Positions 41,523-51,183 of a stretch of 64,000 nucleotides of DNA are shown here, one piece after another. The stretch is from assembly GCF_900585905.1 (NCBI RefSeq), contig NZ_UTVH01000091.1:1-64000 (forward strand). The letters run 5' to 3'. Below the pieces are notes generated by a model. That model worked only from the letters and a program-made list of their open reading frames with translations, did not search any database and was not told where the DNA came from. The position numbers were made by a program, and so were the translations under genes. Origin of the DNA: Pseudomonas viridiflava. GTDB lineage: Bacteria; Pseudomonadota; Gammaproteobacteria; Pseudomonadales; Pseudomonadaceae. Numbering within the stretch: position 1 is the first letter of the stretch; each line of letters begins with the position of its first letter.

Positions 41523-43229
41523 TTATGCAGCTGCTCTCCAGCTGAATTCCACACATGCGGTACGCCCATCGGCGGACCATCGAGCGTCTTCGCTCATTTC
41601 GCGTACCAAGGCCAGACCGCGACCGTACAGCTCATCGACCATCCGCGGCAACGCAAGAATTGTTTCAACGTCGAAACCCGGACCGCTGTCTTCAACCTGA
41701 ACGCGCAGTCGCCCGCCTTTTCCTTCCGGCGTTACCTGCAGGTGAACCCTGATGTAGCCGCTGTCCAGGGCCGCAAGACGCGCGGCGCGCTGCTGATAAT
41801 AGTGGGCAAAGCCTTTGGCGTTGGCCTTTAGCCGTGAGTCCAGCCCCAGCACGCCGTGCTCCAGCGCGTTGCTGTAGAGCTCGGTGAGTACACTGTGCAG
41901 CGCCCCGCTCTGGCTGCGCAGGCCGTGAACTTCAAGCAGCAGTTGCAGAATGTAGGGCAGCGGATTGAAGCGGCGCAAGGTGTCGGCCCTGAACTCGAAG
42001 GTGCTCGACCAGTCCAGTGGCGTCGAGGTGCCGCTGTCCGAATAGGTCACCGTGCGCGGCCCCATTACGGCCTGCTCAAGGGCGGTGATCTCGACCAGGC
42101 TGACGTCATCCCGCGACTGACCGCCAAACGCATCAAGGGCTTGCTGCACTTCACTGATCAGCAGGCTTGGCTGCCGATTGGCGGCAAATACTGCCTGCAG
42201 CCGCTGCGCACCGAACAATTGGTCGTCGGCGTCGCTGGTATCGATCACGCCGTCAGACAGCATGAAAACCCTGTCGCCCAGGGCAAACGGATAGACCTCG
42301 GTGGCATGGTCGAACGTTGTCGAGTTCAGCACACCCAAGGGCAGATGGCGCGACTTCAAGGCAGTAAGCTGGCCATCGGCGGCGCCCAGCAGATAACCGT
42401 CGGGCAGCCCGCCATTCCAGAATTCGAACTGGCACTGCTTGAAGTTGATGCAGATCATTGCCGCGCAACAGAACATGTCCACCGGCAGGATACGCTTGAG
42501 CTTGGCATTCATTTCCCGCAGCGTTTCCGCCGGGCCAAAGCCTTTGGCGGTCATGCCGTAGAACACCTCGGCCAGCGGCATGGCGCCCACCGCAGCAGGC
42601 AGGCCATGGCCGGTGAAGTCGCCCAGCAACAGGCGCATATTGCCGGACGGCGTGTAACTGGCCAGCAGCAGATCGCCGTTGAACAGCGCGTAGGGCGATT
42701 GCAGGTAACGGATATTGGGCGCTTTGAGGCAGCCTGAGTGCGCGACCTGATCGAACACTTCCTTGGCCACACGTTGCTCGTTGAGCAGGTATTCATGGTG
42801 CCGGGCAATCAGGTCCCGCTGCTTGAGCACGGTTTCCTGCAACAACCGCAGGCGATTCATGGCGTTGATCTTGGCCGTCAGCACCACCTGGTTGTAGGGC
42901 TTGGCGACAAAATCATCGCCCCCGGCGTCCAGGCACCGCGCCAGAGCGGCGCCTTCGGTCAGGGAGGTGAGGAAGATGATCGGCACCAGTGCATCGCCGG
43001 TCATTTTCTTGATTCGCCGCGCCGCTTCGAAGCCGTCCATGACCGGCATCAAGGCATCCATCAGCACCAGTTGCGGCCGCTCGCGCTCGAACAGCTCCAC
43101 CGCCTCGGCGCCATCGGCGGCGCACAACACCTTGTGGCCCTGACGGCTGACGATGGTGGAAAGCAGGTAGCGATCGCTGGCGTTGTCGTCCGCGATCAGG
43201 ATGCAGAGTTTATCGCTCGGCGGCTGCAC
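41523..43229 (-). CDS. hsbR: Response regulator HsbR with PP2C phosphatase and anti-sigma kinase domains
   Basis: 568 residues from a GTG at 43229, four bases after the hsbA stop. Receiver domain with Asp58 in VLMDALMPVMDG; a SpoIIE/PP2C-type phosphatase domain (LLLGDFTGHGLPAAVGAMPL, VFMLSDGVIDTSD); and a C-terminal HATPase of the anti-sigma kinase type (LYSNALEHGVLGLDSRLK, RVQVEDSGPGFD). In P. aeruginosa HsbR phosphorylates or dephosphorylates HsbA depending on its receiver. All three domains and key motifs are intact here. Confidence 0.93.
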   Translation of the reverse strand: MQPPSDKLCILIADDNASDRYLLSTIVSRQGHKVLCAADGAEAVELFERERPQLVLMDALMPVMDGFEAARRIKKMTGDALVPIIFLTSLTEGAALARCLDAGGDDFVAKPYNQVVLTAKINAMNRLRLLQETVLKQRDLIARHHEYLLNEQRVAKEVFDQVAHSGCLKAPNIRYLQSPYALFNGDLLLASYTPSGNMRLLLGDFTGHGLPAAVGAMPLAEVFYGMTAKGFGPAETLREMNAKLKRILPVDMFCCAAMICINFKQCQFEFWNGGLPDGYLLGAADGQLTALKSRHLPLGVLNSTTFDHATEVYPFALGDRVFMLSDGVIDTSDADDQLFGAQRLQAVFAANRQPSLLISEVQQALDAFGGQSRDDVSLVEITALEQAVMGPRTVTYSDSGTSTPLDWSSTFEFRADTLRRFNPLPYILQLLLEVHGLRSQSGALHSVLTELYSNALEHGVLGLDSRLKANAKGFAHYYQQRAARLAALDSGYIRVHLQVTPEGKGGRLRVQVEDSGPGFDVETILALPRMVDELYGRGLALVREMSEDARWSADGRTACVEFSWRAAA

Positions 43230-43233
43230 GGCG

Positions 43234-43536
43234 TCACCGGACCTTGAACAGTTTCGTGAAATTGGAGATGTGCAGAATCTTCGAGACATCCGAGTTGCAG
43301 TTGATCAGCTGGATATCCGATTGCTCGCCACCGGCGTGATCGCGCAACAGCAGCAGCATTCCGAGGGCAGAGCTGTCCAGGTAACTGGCGCCACGCAGGT
43401 CGACAACATACTGCTTTATGCCGCCCTGCGCTTCGTACGACTCGCGAAAATCCTGGTGCGAGGCGAAGTCAAAGCGGCCGGTAATAGAGATGGTCAGCGT
43501 GTGCCCATCTGGAGAAGTCTCGGAACTGACAGCCAT
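43234..43536 (-). CDS. hsbA: Anti-sigma factor antagonist HsbA (STAS domain)
   Basis: 100 residues from the ATG at 43536 with AGGA upstream; the longer open frame upstream is non-coding leader. STAS domain with the phosphorylatable serine 56 in YLDSSALGML. In P. aeruginosa HsbA partners FlgM when unphosphorylated, freeing sigma-28 for swimming, and activates the diguanylate cyclase HsbD when phosphorylated. A sigma-28-like element lies upstream. Confidence 0.93.
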   Translation of the reverse strand: MAVSSETSPDGHTLTISITGRFDFASHQDFRESYEAQGGIKQYVVDLRGASYLDSSALGMLLLLRDHAGGEQSDIQLINCNSDVSKILHISNFTKLFKVR

Positions 43537-43698
43537 AGAGGATTCCTGATCAAAGCGTTTGTCGCGTAGAGAAGGTTTAGCACCGTTCCTGGACGGCAGC
43601 GAACCGATTACCGTGTTTACCATTCGGTCAGCGTGTTCGGAGGAATACAGACGGTCACTCAATGTCGCAGCTCCCGGAAAAAGATACTTCGATTTTGC

Positions 43699-43727
43699 TT
43701 ATCGGCACCAAGTCGCGTTCTCATTTA
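43699..43727 (-). promoter_or_regulatory. Possible sigma-28 promoter of hsbA-hsbR-hptB
   Basis: A perfect -10 octamer GCCGATAA on the minus strand, with TAAA 17 bases upstream (consensus about 15). It lies about 160 bases before the hsbA ATG, in the gap after fliJ. The -35 part and its spacing are weak. Confidence 0.45.
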
Positions 43728-43773
43728 ATAATGGCTGGGAGGCTGAATCAAGACCGGCAACGTGGCGCTGCGG

Positions 43774-44223
43774 TCAGAGCGGTTCGTGTCTTGGCAGGCG
43801 CTGGGACAGTTCGTCCAGCAGCTTCTGCTCGCGTTTGTCTTCGGCTCGCTGAGCTTCGTCGATGTAGCGCTGGACCAGCTTGCGCAAGCCCTCGACCCGG
43901 GCATACGCCTGTTGCCAGGCACCGCGGGCCTTGTCGACATTGTCCTGATGCCAGGCCAGGCTCTTGCGCTGCTGGCCAACGGCAGTTTCCAGCTGATTGA
44001 GAAAGCGCTGATAGTTCATCAGCCACTGCCCGGAAACCCCGCTGGCGCCCTTGTCGATCCATTGCTGCTGATAGCCAAGCCGAAACTGCTCCAGCTCGCC
44101 CAGCTTGGTCTCGGCCAGGCGCACCTGCCCCTGAAAATAGCCCAGGCGTTGCACCGCAGCGCGTTCGGCCTTCTCGGCCATGTCCACCACGGGCGCCAGG
44201 CGTGCCGCACGACTGTTGGCCAT
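43774..44223 (-). CDS. fliJ: Flagellar export chaperone FliJ
   Basis: 149 residues, almost wholly a long antiparallel coiled coil (AEKAERAAVQRLGYFQGQVR and onward), typical of FliJ. FliJ sits in the centre of the FliI ATPase ring and cycles chaperones. It begins six bases after the fliI stop and ends the fliE-J operon. Confidence 0.93.
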   Translation of the reverse strand: MANSRAARLAPVVDMAEKAERAAVQRLGYFQGQVRLAETKLGELEQFRLGYQQQWIDKGASGVSGQWLMNYQRFLNQLETAVGQQRKSLAWHQDNVDKARGAWQQAYARVEGLRKLVQRYIDEAQRAEDKREQKLLDELSQRLPRHEPL

Positions 44224-44229
44224 GGGTTA

Positions 44230-45588
44230 TCAGCCACCCGCAGCAGGATTGAACACGGCGGCAAGCTGCGCGCGGCTGGCTTCCATGCTTTCGTTATCGT
44301 TGAGCCCCTGACGCAGATAGCGCACCAGCGTCGGCTGCAGGTGAATCGCCAGATCGGTTTCGCGGTCACCACCGGCGACGTAGGCGCCGACGCTGATCAA
44401 GTCGCGGCTCTGCTGATAACGCGACCACAGCTGCTTGAAATGCTGCGCCATCTGCATGTGCTCAGGGCTCACAACCGCAGGCATGACCCGGCTGATGGAA
44501 GCTTCGATATCAATGGCCGGGTAGTGCCCTTCTTCAGCCAGTCGCCGCGACAGCACGATGTGGCCGTCAAGCACGCCCCGCGCCGAGTCGGCAATCGGGT
44601 CCTGCTGGTCATCACCTTCTGACAGCACCGTATAGAACGCCGTGATCGAGCCACCGCCTGCTTCGGCGTTACCGGCGCGCTCCACCAGTTTGGGCAGCTT
44701 GGCAAATACCGAAGGTGGATAGCCCTTGGTCGCCGGTGGTTCGCCGATGGCCAGGGCGATTTCCCGCTGCGCCTGGGCGAAACGGGTCAACGAATCCATC
44801 AGCAGCAAGACGTTCTTGCCCTTGTCACGAAAATATTCGGCGATCCGCGTGCAGTACATCGCCGCCCGCAAACGCATCAGCGGCGCATCGTCGGCAGGTG
44901 AGGCCACGACCACCGAGCGCTTGAGGCCTTCTTCACCCAGGCTGTGCTCGATGAACTCCTTGACCTCCCTGCCCCGCTCGCCAATCAGGCCCACCACAAT
45001 GATGTCGGCCTCGGTAAAGCGCGTCATCATGCCCAGCAACACGCTCTTGCCCACGCCGGTACCGGCGAACAGACCCAACCGCTGACCGCGCCCGACCGTC
45101 AACAAACCGTTGATGCAGCGAATACCGACATCCAGAGGCTGGCTGATCGGGTTGCGCTTGAGTGGGTTGATGGTGGGGCCGTCCATGGGCACCCAGTCTT
45201 CGGCCTTCATGCCGCCTTTGCCATCCAGTGCGCGACCGGCGCCGTCAAGCACACGACCGAGCATGGCCATGCCCATGGGCAGGCGACCGGTATCAATCAC
45301 TGGCACCACGCGGGCGCCGGGGGCAATACCCGCCACGCTGCCCACGGGCATGAGAAATATCTTGCTGCCGGAGAAGCCCATCACTTCGGCTTCAACTTCC
45401 ACCGGGTGGTGGCTGTTGTCATTGATCACCACGCAGCGGCTGCCCATGGCTGCGCGCAGGCCCTCGGCTTCAAGGGTAAGCCCGACCATGCGCAACAGAC
45501 GGCCTTCCACCACCGGCTGGGCAGGCAATTCTATGGCCTCGGCGTAGGAGCCCAAGCGCAAGGCAAAGCTGGTGCGATCAAGGCGCAT
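44230..45588 (-). CDS. fliI: Flagellar export ATPase FliI
   Basis: 452 residues. Beta-barrel N-terminal domain, then an F1-beta-like ATPase core with Walker A AGTGVGKS at 175-182, VGLIGERGREVKEF, and the segment LLLMDSLTRFAQAQREIALA. It energises export with FliH and FliJ. It overlaps the fliH end by 11 bases. Confidence 0.96.
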   Translation of the reverse strand: MRLDRTSFALRLGSYAEAIELPAQPVVEGRLLRMVGLTLEAEGLRAAMGSRCVVINDNSHHPVEVEAEVMGFSGSKIFLMPVGSVAGIAPGARVVPVIDTGRLPMGMAMLGRVLDGAGRALDGKGGMKAEDWVPMDGPTINPLKRNPISQPLDVGIRCINGLLTVGRGQRLGLFAGTGVGKSVLLGMMTRFTEADIIVVGLIGERGREVKEFIEHSLGEEGLKRSVVVASPADDAPLMRLRAAMYCTRIAEYFRDKGKNVLLLMDSLTRFAQAQREIALAIGEPPATKGYPPSVFAKLPKLVERAGNAEAGGGSITAFYTVLSEGDDQQDPIADSARGVLDGHIVLSRRLAEEGHYPAIDIEASISRVMPAVVSPEHMQMAQHFKQLWSRYQQSRDLISVGAYVAGGDRETDLAIHLQPTLVRYLRQGLNDNESMEASRAQLAAVFNPAAGG

Positions 45589-46390
45589 AAGGCGCCTCGA
45601 CGTCAGCAGGCGCTACAACCGGGGCGGCGACGTTGTCCAGATCAATGCTGATGTCCGACGTCGCCGGGTGCAGGGCCTGCTCGTGCATCTGGTCGTACAT
45701 TTTGGTCACGGCCTGGGCGATACGGGTCTCGATACTCGCGTCGATCCGGCTGTGTTCGGTTTCGATGCGGCAGCCGCCGGGCTGCAATGTGTCATCCTCG
45801 ACGATCCGCCAGGTTTCCTCGTGACGCTCGCGCAGTATCTTGACCTGTTCGAAATCCTGCGGATTGATGAAGATGCGCACGTTGCTTGCGCCCATGGGCA
45901 GCAATTTCAGCGCGTCACGCAAGACTATGCCGATCTGCCGCGAGTCCGTGGTCAGCTCGCGCTGGATAACCTTGCGCGCGATGTGCTCGACCAGCGTCAC
46001 CAGGTACTTCTCGATCTGGCTGTCCTGATCGCCCACCGGATCGAGCAACTGCGTCATCAGCAACTCAAGGCTGGCCAGTTTCTTGCCCAGCGCGACCTCG
46101 GCTTCCTGCCTGACCTTGAGCTGCGTGCTGTGAAAACCCTCTTTCTCGCCCGTGGCGAAACCTTCGTTGTAAGCCTCCTGACGGATGCTTTCCAGCTCTT
46201 CGAGGGTCAGTGGCTGGACTTCCTCCAGCGGCACCTCTTCGATGCTGTCGACCGCCTCCTCGACCACCGGGGCAGGTTCCGGCGCGGGTTCCACGTAAGG
46301 GTCGAAACTGGGCAATGACCAGACGTCGAAACCGCCGACGTCCTGGGCCCGGATAAGCTCGCTGGCCGGTTCTTTATTGGAGCTGGACAT
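45578..46390 (-). CDS. fliH: Flagellar export ATPase regulator FliH
   Basis: 270 residues. A disordered acidic N-terminal half rich in Glu and Pro, a helical stalk (about 75-130, EELESIRQEAYNEGFATGEK), and a C-terminal domain resembling the V/F-type stator subunit (EHIARKVIQRELTTDSRQIG, RIFINPQDFEQVKILRERHE). It holds FliI inactive and docks it to FliN in the C-ring. Confidence 0.93.
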   Translation of the reverse strand: MSSSNKEPASELIRAQDVGGFDVWSLPSFDPYVEPAPEPAPVVEEAVDSIEEVPLEEVQPLTLEELESIRQEAYNEGFATGEKEGFHSTQLKVRQEAEVALGKKLASLELLMTQLLDPVGDQDSQIEKYLVTLVEHIARKVIQRELTTDSRQIGIVLRDALKLLPMGASNVRIFINPQDFEQVKILRERHEETWRIVEDDTLQPGGCRIETEHSRIDASIETRIAQAVTKMYDQMHEQALHPATSDISIDLDNVAAPVVAPADVEAPYAP

Positions 46391-46400
46391 TGATAGCGCC

Positions 46401-47417
46401 TTAGATCATTTCCTCGCCACCCTTGCCGCCGAGAACAATCTCCCCGGCTTCGGCCATACGGCGCGCAATAGTGAGGATTTCTTTCTGTGCGGTTTCCACG
46501 TCGCTGACACGCACCGGCCCTTTGGCTTCGAGGTCGTCGCGCAGCAGTTCGGCGGCACGTTTGGACATGTTCTTGAAAATCTTTTCCTTGATGGCCTCGT
46601 CCGAACCCTTGAGGGCCAGCACCAGCACATCCGACGACACTTCGCGCAACAGTGCCTGAATGCCGCGGTCGTCCACATCCGAAAGGTTGTTGAAGACGAA
46701 CATGAGGTCTTCGATCTGGGTCGACAGATCTTCGTCGACTTCGCGGATCGAGTCCATGAGCGCGCCTTCGATGGAGCTGTCGAGGAAGTTCATGATATCG
46801 GCAGCGCGCTTGATACCACCCAGCGTGGTCCGCGAGGTGTTGGCGTTGCCGGAGAACTGCTTCTCGAGAATCTGGTTGAGCTCTTTCAGCGCCGCAGGTT
46901 GCACAGTGTTGAGCGACGACACCCGCAGGATGATGTCCAGACGTACCTTGTGGTCGAAATGACCGAGCACTTCCCCGGCCTGATCGGCGTCCAGATAGGC
47001 GACCACGATGGCCTGGATCTGCGGGTGCTCGAAGCGAATCACGTCGGCGACCGCCCGTGGCTCCATCCATTTCAGACTGTCCAGGCCGCTGGTATTGCCG
47101 CCCAGCAGGATACGGTCGATCAGGCCGTTGGCCTTGTCTTCACCCAGCGCCTGGGTGAGCATCTTGCGGATATACCCATCCGAACCGACGCCCAGGCTGG
47201 TCTGATCGCCGACAGTTTCGACGAACTCGGTCATTACTTCTTCGACCTGCTCGCGGTGCACGTTGCGCATCTGCGCCATGGCAACGCCTACGCGCTGTAC
47301 TTCCTTGGGCCCCATGTGGCGCAGAACTTGCGCGGCATCGGTTTCGCCCAGAGAAAGCAACAATACGGCGGCCTTCTCGACCTTGCTGAGTTTGGCTACG
47401 GCGGCTCGATCATTCAT
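46401..47417 (-). CDS. fliG: Flagellar motor switch protein FliG
   Basis: 338 residues. Three armadillo-like domains: the N-terminal one binds FliF, the middle binds FliM, the C-terminal carries the torque helix (DDRGIQALLREVSSDVLVLA, RDDLEAKGPVRVSDVETAQK). Length and motifs are normal. It overlaps the fliF end by eight bases. Confidence 0.97.
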   Translation of the reverse strand: MNDRAAVAKLSKVEKAAVLLLSLGETDAAQVLRHMGPKEVQRVGVAMAQMRNVHREQVEEVMTEFVETVGDQTSLGVGSDGYIRKMLTQALGEDKANGLIDRILLGGNTSGLDSLKWMEPRAVADVIRFEHPQIQAIVVAYLDADQAGEVLGHFDHKVRLDIILRVSSLNTVQPAALKELNQILEKQFSGNANTSRTTLGGIKRAADIMNFLDSSIEGALMDSIREVDEDLSTQIEDLMFVFNNLSDVDDRGIQALLREVSSDVLVLALKGSDEAIKEKIFKNMSKRAAELLRDDLEAKGPVRVSDVETAQKEILTIARRMAEAGEIVLGGKGGEEMI

Positions 47418-49203
47418 CGGTGTTAATCCACTCTTTTACTACCTGGGCCACACGGCCCGGATCTTCAGCTACCAGACTCTTGATTGCATTGAGCTGAGCG
47501 TCATAGCCCTCGGTAGGGCTAGGCAGCAAAATGCTCTGCGGGCCACCCAGGCTGACGCGGTCGTTGGACAACTCGTCCGTACCGCCCATGCCGCCCATGC
47601 CCCCCATGCCGCCACCCAGTCCATCGTCGAAACCGGCCAGTTGCTTGCTCTTGCCGTTGGTGATGTTGTTCAACACCGGACGCAGCACACCAAAGACCAG
47701 AATCAGGATGAAGATGACGCCCATCGCCTGCTTGACGATGTCCCAGAACCACTGCTGCGAGTAGAACGGCGTTTCCGGAATGACTTCGCCCTGCTCGGCC
47801 GAGAACGGCACGTTGATCACGCTGACCGTGTCACCACGACTGGCATCGAAGCCCACCGCGTTCTGCACCAGACGGGTAAAGCGATTAAGGTCTTCAGCGG
47901 TCCACGGCGAACGCGAGGTTTCACCATTGGCTGGATTGACCTTGATCTGATCGTCGACCACCACCGCCACCGACAGGCGACTCAGGCGCCCCTGCTGTTG
48001 CTTGGTGTGGCTGATGGAGCGGTCCAGTTCGAAGTTCTTGGTCGATTGCACGCGTTTGTCAGCCGGGAACGGCGCCAGTGCGGGCTGGCCGGTTGCCGGG
48101 TCCATGATTTGCTGACCGTTGGCATCCAGCAGTGGCTGCCCAGGTGCAATCGCTGCCGCTGTGGCGCCACCGGCACCTGCAGCCTGCGGCGCAGTGGCCG
48201 GGCCAGGAGGCTGGTTGCTCAGCGCGCCAGGCACGCCTTGCGACCCTGAGCTGCTGGAACGCTGTTCATTGACCGACTGTTCGCTGCGCAACGCAGGCTG
48301 GTCGGGGTTGAAGCTCTCAGCAGTCGATTCGACAGCGCTGAAATCCACGTCTGCCGACACTTCGGCCTTGTAGCGATCAGTGCCCAGCACCGGTTGCAGA
48401 ATGTTCTGTACGCGCTGAGTCAGCATGCTTTCCATGCGGCGCGAATATTCGTATTGCTTGCCGGCCATGGTCAGCGCCGAGTTTTCTGCCGTGTCGGAGA
48501 GCAGATTGCCCTTCTGGTCGACAACAGTGATTTGCGATTTGGTCAGCTCCGGCACACTGGTCGCCACCAGATTGACGATCGCCATGACCTGGCCAGGCTC
48601 AAGCGCACGGCCCGGATACAGCTCCACCAGAATCGACGCGCTCGGCTTGCGATCATCGCGTACAAACACCGAACTCTTGGGAATCGCCAGGTGCACGCGG
48701 GCGCCTTTGACGTTGTTGAGCGAAGAAATGGTCCGCGCCAGTTCGCCTTCCAGACCACGACGATAGCGCGTGGCTTCCATGAACTGGCTGGTACCCAGGC
48801 CCTGATCCTTGTCGAGGATCTCGAAGCCGATGTTCGAATCAGTCTGCGTGACACCCGCCGAGGCCAGCTGAATGCGCGCGCGCTGCACATCGTCGGCCTT
48901 GACCAGCAACGCGCCGGAGTTGGGTTCAACCGTGTAAGGAATATTCGCGGTGGTCAGGGTATCCATGACCTGCTTGGCGTCCATACCGGCCAGACTGCCA
49001 TACAGTGGGCGGTAATCAGGCTGCTGCGACCAGAGCACCACGGCAAAGCCGATCGCCACGCTGGCAGCCAGACCGACCATGAGGCCGACCTGACGCAGCA
49101 TGGTCATCTCGGAAAGATTTTCGAGGAAGGCCAACCCGAACAGGGGTTTGCTTTCCGCAGCGCCTGTCTTGGCCGGAACGCTATCGGCGAGTGTCTCTGC
49201 CAT
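47410..49203 (-). CDS. fliF: Flagellar MS-ring protein FliF
   Basis: 597 residues. Two membrane helices (about 38-58 and 464-484) flank a large periplasmic ring-forming region; the C-terminal tail binds FliG. Ring-building motifs include RARIQLASAGV and LEGELARTISSLNNVKGARV. An insert rich in Gly/Ala/Pro (about 325-360) and a Gly/Met-rich patch near 525-538 are low-complexity features of this copy. Confidence 0.96.
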   Translation of the reverse strand: MAETLADSVPAKTGAAESKPLFGLAFLENLSEMTMLRQVGLMVGLAASVAIGFAVVLWSQQPDYRPLYGSLAGMDAKQVMDTLTTANIPYTVEPNSGALLVKADDVQRARIQLASAGVTQTDSNIGFEILDKDQGLGTSQFMEATRYRRGLEGELARTISSLNNVKGARVHLAIPKSSVFVRDDRKPSASILVELYPGRALEPGQVMAIVNLVATSVPELTKSQITVVDQKGNLLSDTAENSALTMAGKQYEYSRRMESMLTQRVQNILQPVLGTDRYKAEVSADVDFSAVESTAESFNPDQPALRSEQSVNEQRSSSSGSQGVPGALSNQPPGPATAPQAAGAGGATAAAIAPGQPLLDANGQQIMDPATGQPALAPFPADKRVQSTKNFELDRSISHTKQQQGRLSRLSVAVVVDDQIKVNPANGETSRSPWTAEDLNRFTRLVQNAVGFDASRGDTVSVINVPFSAEQGEVIPETPFYSQQWFWDIVKQAMGVIFILILVFGVLRPVLNNITNGKSKQLAGFDDGLGGGMGGMGGMGGTDELSNDRVSLGGPQSILLPSPTEGYDAQLNAIKSLVAEDPGRVAQVVKEWINTDE

Positions 49204-49217
49204 GACTCAATAAGTCC

Positions 49218-49547
49218 TTAAACCGGCATCTGCATGATGTCTTGGTAGGCCTGCACCAGCTTGTTCCTGACCTGCGTCAGGGCCTGGAACGACACGCTGG
49301 CTTTCTGCGAGGAGATCATCACGTCAGTGAGGTCCACACCGCTTTTGCCGATCTCGAACGCACTGGCCAGCTGACTGGAGGCCTGCTGGGTGTCGGCAAC
49401 TTTGTTGACGGCCATCCCGAGCATGTCGGCAAAACTGCTGGCACCCGTTTCAGGCGTGGCGGCAACAGGTTTTGGCGCGGCCATGGCGTCCATCTGCATG
49501 GCGCGCATATCCAACATCAAGCGATTAAATTCAACACCTTGGCTCAT
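49218..49547 (-). CDS. fliE: Flagellar basal body protein FliE
   Basis: 109 residues. The C-terminal half (GKSGVDLTDVMISSQKASVS, FQALTQVRNKLVQAYQDIMQ) is the conserved FliE helix region that joins the MS-ring and rod. First gene of the fliEFGHIJ operon behind a strong sigma-54 element. Confidence 0.95.
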   Translation of the reverse strand: MSQGVEFNRLMLDMRAMQMDAMAAPKPVAATPETGASSFADMLGMAVNKVADTQQASSQLASAFEIGKSGVDLTDVMISSQKASVSFQALTQVRNKLVQAYQDIMQMPV

Positions 49548-49609
49548 GACGTTTTCTCTCGTTAGGGCCGCAAATTTTTGACACTGATTCAGCGACTACT
49601 CATGACAAA

Positions 49610-49624
49610 GCAACAAGAGTGCCA
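49610..49624 (-). promoter_or_regulatory. Sigma-54 promoter of the fliE operon
   Basis: Minus-strand TGGCAC, five bases, TTGC: both boxes match the consensus and GG-N10-GC spacing is exact. It is 62 bases before the fliE ATG. This is the best sigma-54 element in the window. Confidence 0.92.
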
Positions 49625-49762
49625 GCTGCGTAGCGGCGTTAAGCCATCCATCATCTTCAGTGCGCTCATGGAGCACGTGAAACCACCGCCCGGGCCAGCG
49701 TCAGCGGACCTGTCGGGCGTTTAAAAAATTCGTTTCGATGTTTACTGCGACAATTCAACGCA

Positions 49763-49783
49763 GGCCGGCGGCCATTGCCGGCC
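49763..49783 (-). terminator. Hairpin after fleR, possible terminator
   Basis: GGCCGGC (49763-49769) pairs with GCCGGCC (49777-49783), just after the fleR stop. It lacks a strong T-run, so it may only partly stop fleSR transcription. Confidence 0.5.
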
Positions 49784-49788
49784 CAGGC

Positions 49789-51183
49789 TCAAGTCGCGAA
49801 CAGATAAGCCTCGACATCCATCCCTGCATCACGCATTTGCGCCAGCTTGTAACGCAAGGTGCGGGGGCTGATGCCCAAACGTTCGGCCGCCTCCTTGCGT
49901 CGGCCGCGCTCGGCACGCAGGGTGTCGATGATCATCTGAAACTCGCGCCGCCTGAGGTCATCACCCAGCGCTCCGGCCGAATCCACGCCTGCCAGGGGCA
50001 ATGGCGCATCCGCCGCGACGCTGCTGGCGGCGACTGCCAACGGCGCGCAGCTCACCGGCCCGGCGAGGCAGAAATCCTCAGCCTGAATCACCCCGCCCTG
50101 CTGCAGGATCAAGGCCCGCTGCACGGCGTTGTCCAGTTCACGCACGTTGCCGGGCCAGGCATAGCCGACCAGACAAGCCTGCGCCTGGGCGGAAAGCCTG
50201 ACGGCAGCGTGCTTCATTTTATTGGCGTGCTTGGCCAGCAGACGTTCGGCAAGCGGCAGAATGTCGGCGGTCCTTTGACGCAGCGGTTGCCACGCCAGCG
50301 GGAATACCGACAGGCGATAAAACAGGTCTTCGCGAAAGCGCCCCGCCGCCACTTCACCGGCCAGGTCACGGTTGGTGGTCGCCACCACACGGATGTCCAG
50401 CAGGATCGGCTTCTTGCCGCCAACCCGTTCCACTTCTCGCTCTTGCAGCACCCGCAGCAGCTTGGCCTGCAGGCCCAGCGGCATCTCGGAGATTTCGTCG
50501 AGCAGAATGGTGCCGCCGTCTGCCTGTTCAAACTTGCCCGCCTGGGCCGCGATGGCCCCTGTGAACGAGCCCTTTTCGTGACCGAACAGGGTCGCCTCCA
50601 GCATGTTGTCAGGAATCGCGGCGCAATTGATTGCGATAAAGGGCTTCGCCGCGCGGGGTGAGTGCTGGTGGATGAAGCGCGCCAGCACCTCCTTGCCGGT
50701 GCCGGACTCACCGGAGATCAATACCGTGGAATCGCTTTTGGCGACGCGACTGGCCAGGTTGAGCAACTGCGCGCTGGCAGGCTCGACCGCCACCGGGCCG
50801 TCATTGCCCGCGGGCTCAAGACGGCCCAAGGCGTGCCGCTCAACCAGCGCCAGCAACGCCTTGGGCTCGAACGGCTTGACCAGATAATCGGCAGCGCCTT
50901 GACGCATCGCGTCGACGGCACGTTCCACCGCAGCGTGGGCCGTCATCAGCAATACGGGCAACTGCGGATGGCGCTCACGCAACAATGCCAGCAATTGATG
51001 GCCGTCCATGCCGGGCATATTGACGTCACTGATGACCAGGCTGAACGACTCGTCGGACGCGGCCAATAACGCCTCTTCGGCGCAAGACACCGCATGGTAG
51101 TGATGCCCGGCCAGTTCCAGCGTGTCGCCCAGGGCTTCGCGCAGGGCGCGGTCGTCTTCGACCAGCAAGACGTTGATCGCCAT
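49789..51183 (-). CDS. fleR: Sigma-54 response regulator FleR
   Basis: 464 residues. Receiver domain with Asp53 in ISDVNMPGMDG; AAA+ sigma-54 activator domain with Walker A GESGTGKE (158-165) and GSFTGA (205-210) in place of the usual GAFTGA; Fis-type DNA-binding helices at the end (ERLGISPRTLRYKLAQMRD). Phosphorylated by FleS, it activates mid-class flagellar operons with sigma-54. The start shares a base with the fleS stop. Confidence 0.95.
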   Translation of the reverse strand: MAINVLLVEDDRALREALGDTLELAGHHYHAVSCAEEALLAASDESFSLVISDVNMPGMDGHQLLALLRERHPQLPVLLMTAHAAVERAVDAMRQGAADYLVKPFEPKALLALVERHALGRLEPAGNDGPVAVEPASAQLLNLASRVAKSDSTVLISGESGTGKEVLARFIHQHSPRAAKPFIAINCAAIPDNMLEATLFGHEKGSFTGAIAAQAGKFEQADGGTILLDEISEMPLGLQAKLLRVLQEREVERVGGKKPILLDIRVVATTNRDLAGEVAAGRFREDLFYRLSVFPLAWQPLRQRTADILPLAERLLAKHANKMKHAAVRLSAQAQACLVGYAWPGNVRELDNAVQRALILQQGGVIQAEDFCLAGPVSCAPLAVAASSVAADAPLPLAGVDSAGALGDDLRRREFQMIIDTLRAERGRRKEAAERLGISPRTLRYKLAQMRDAGMDVEAYLFAT

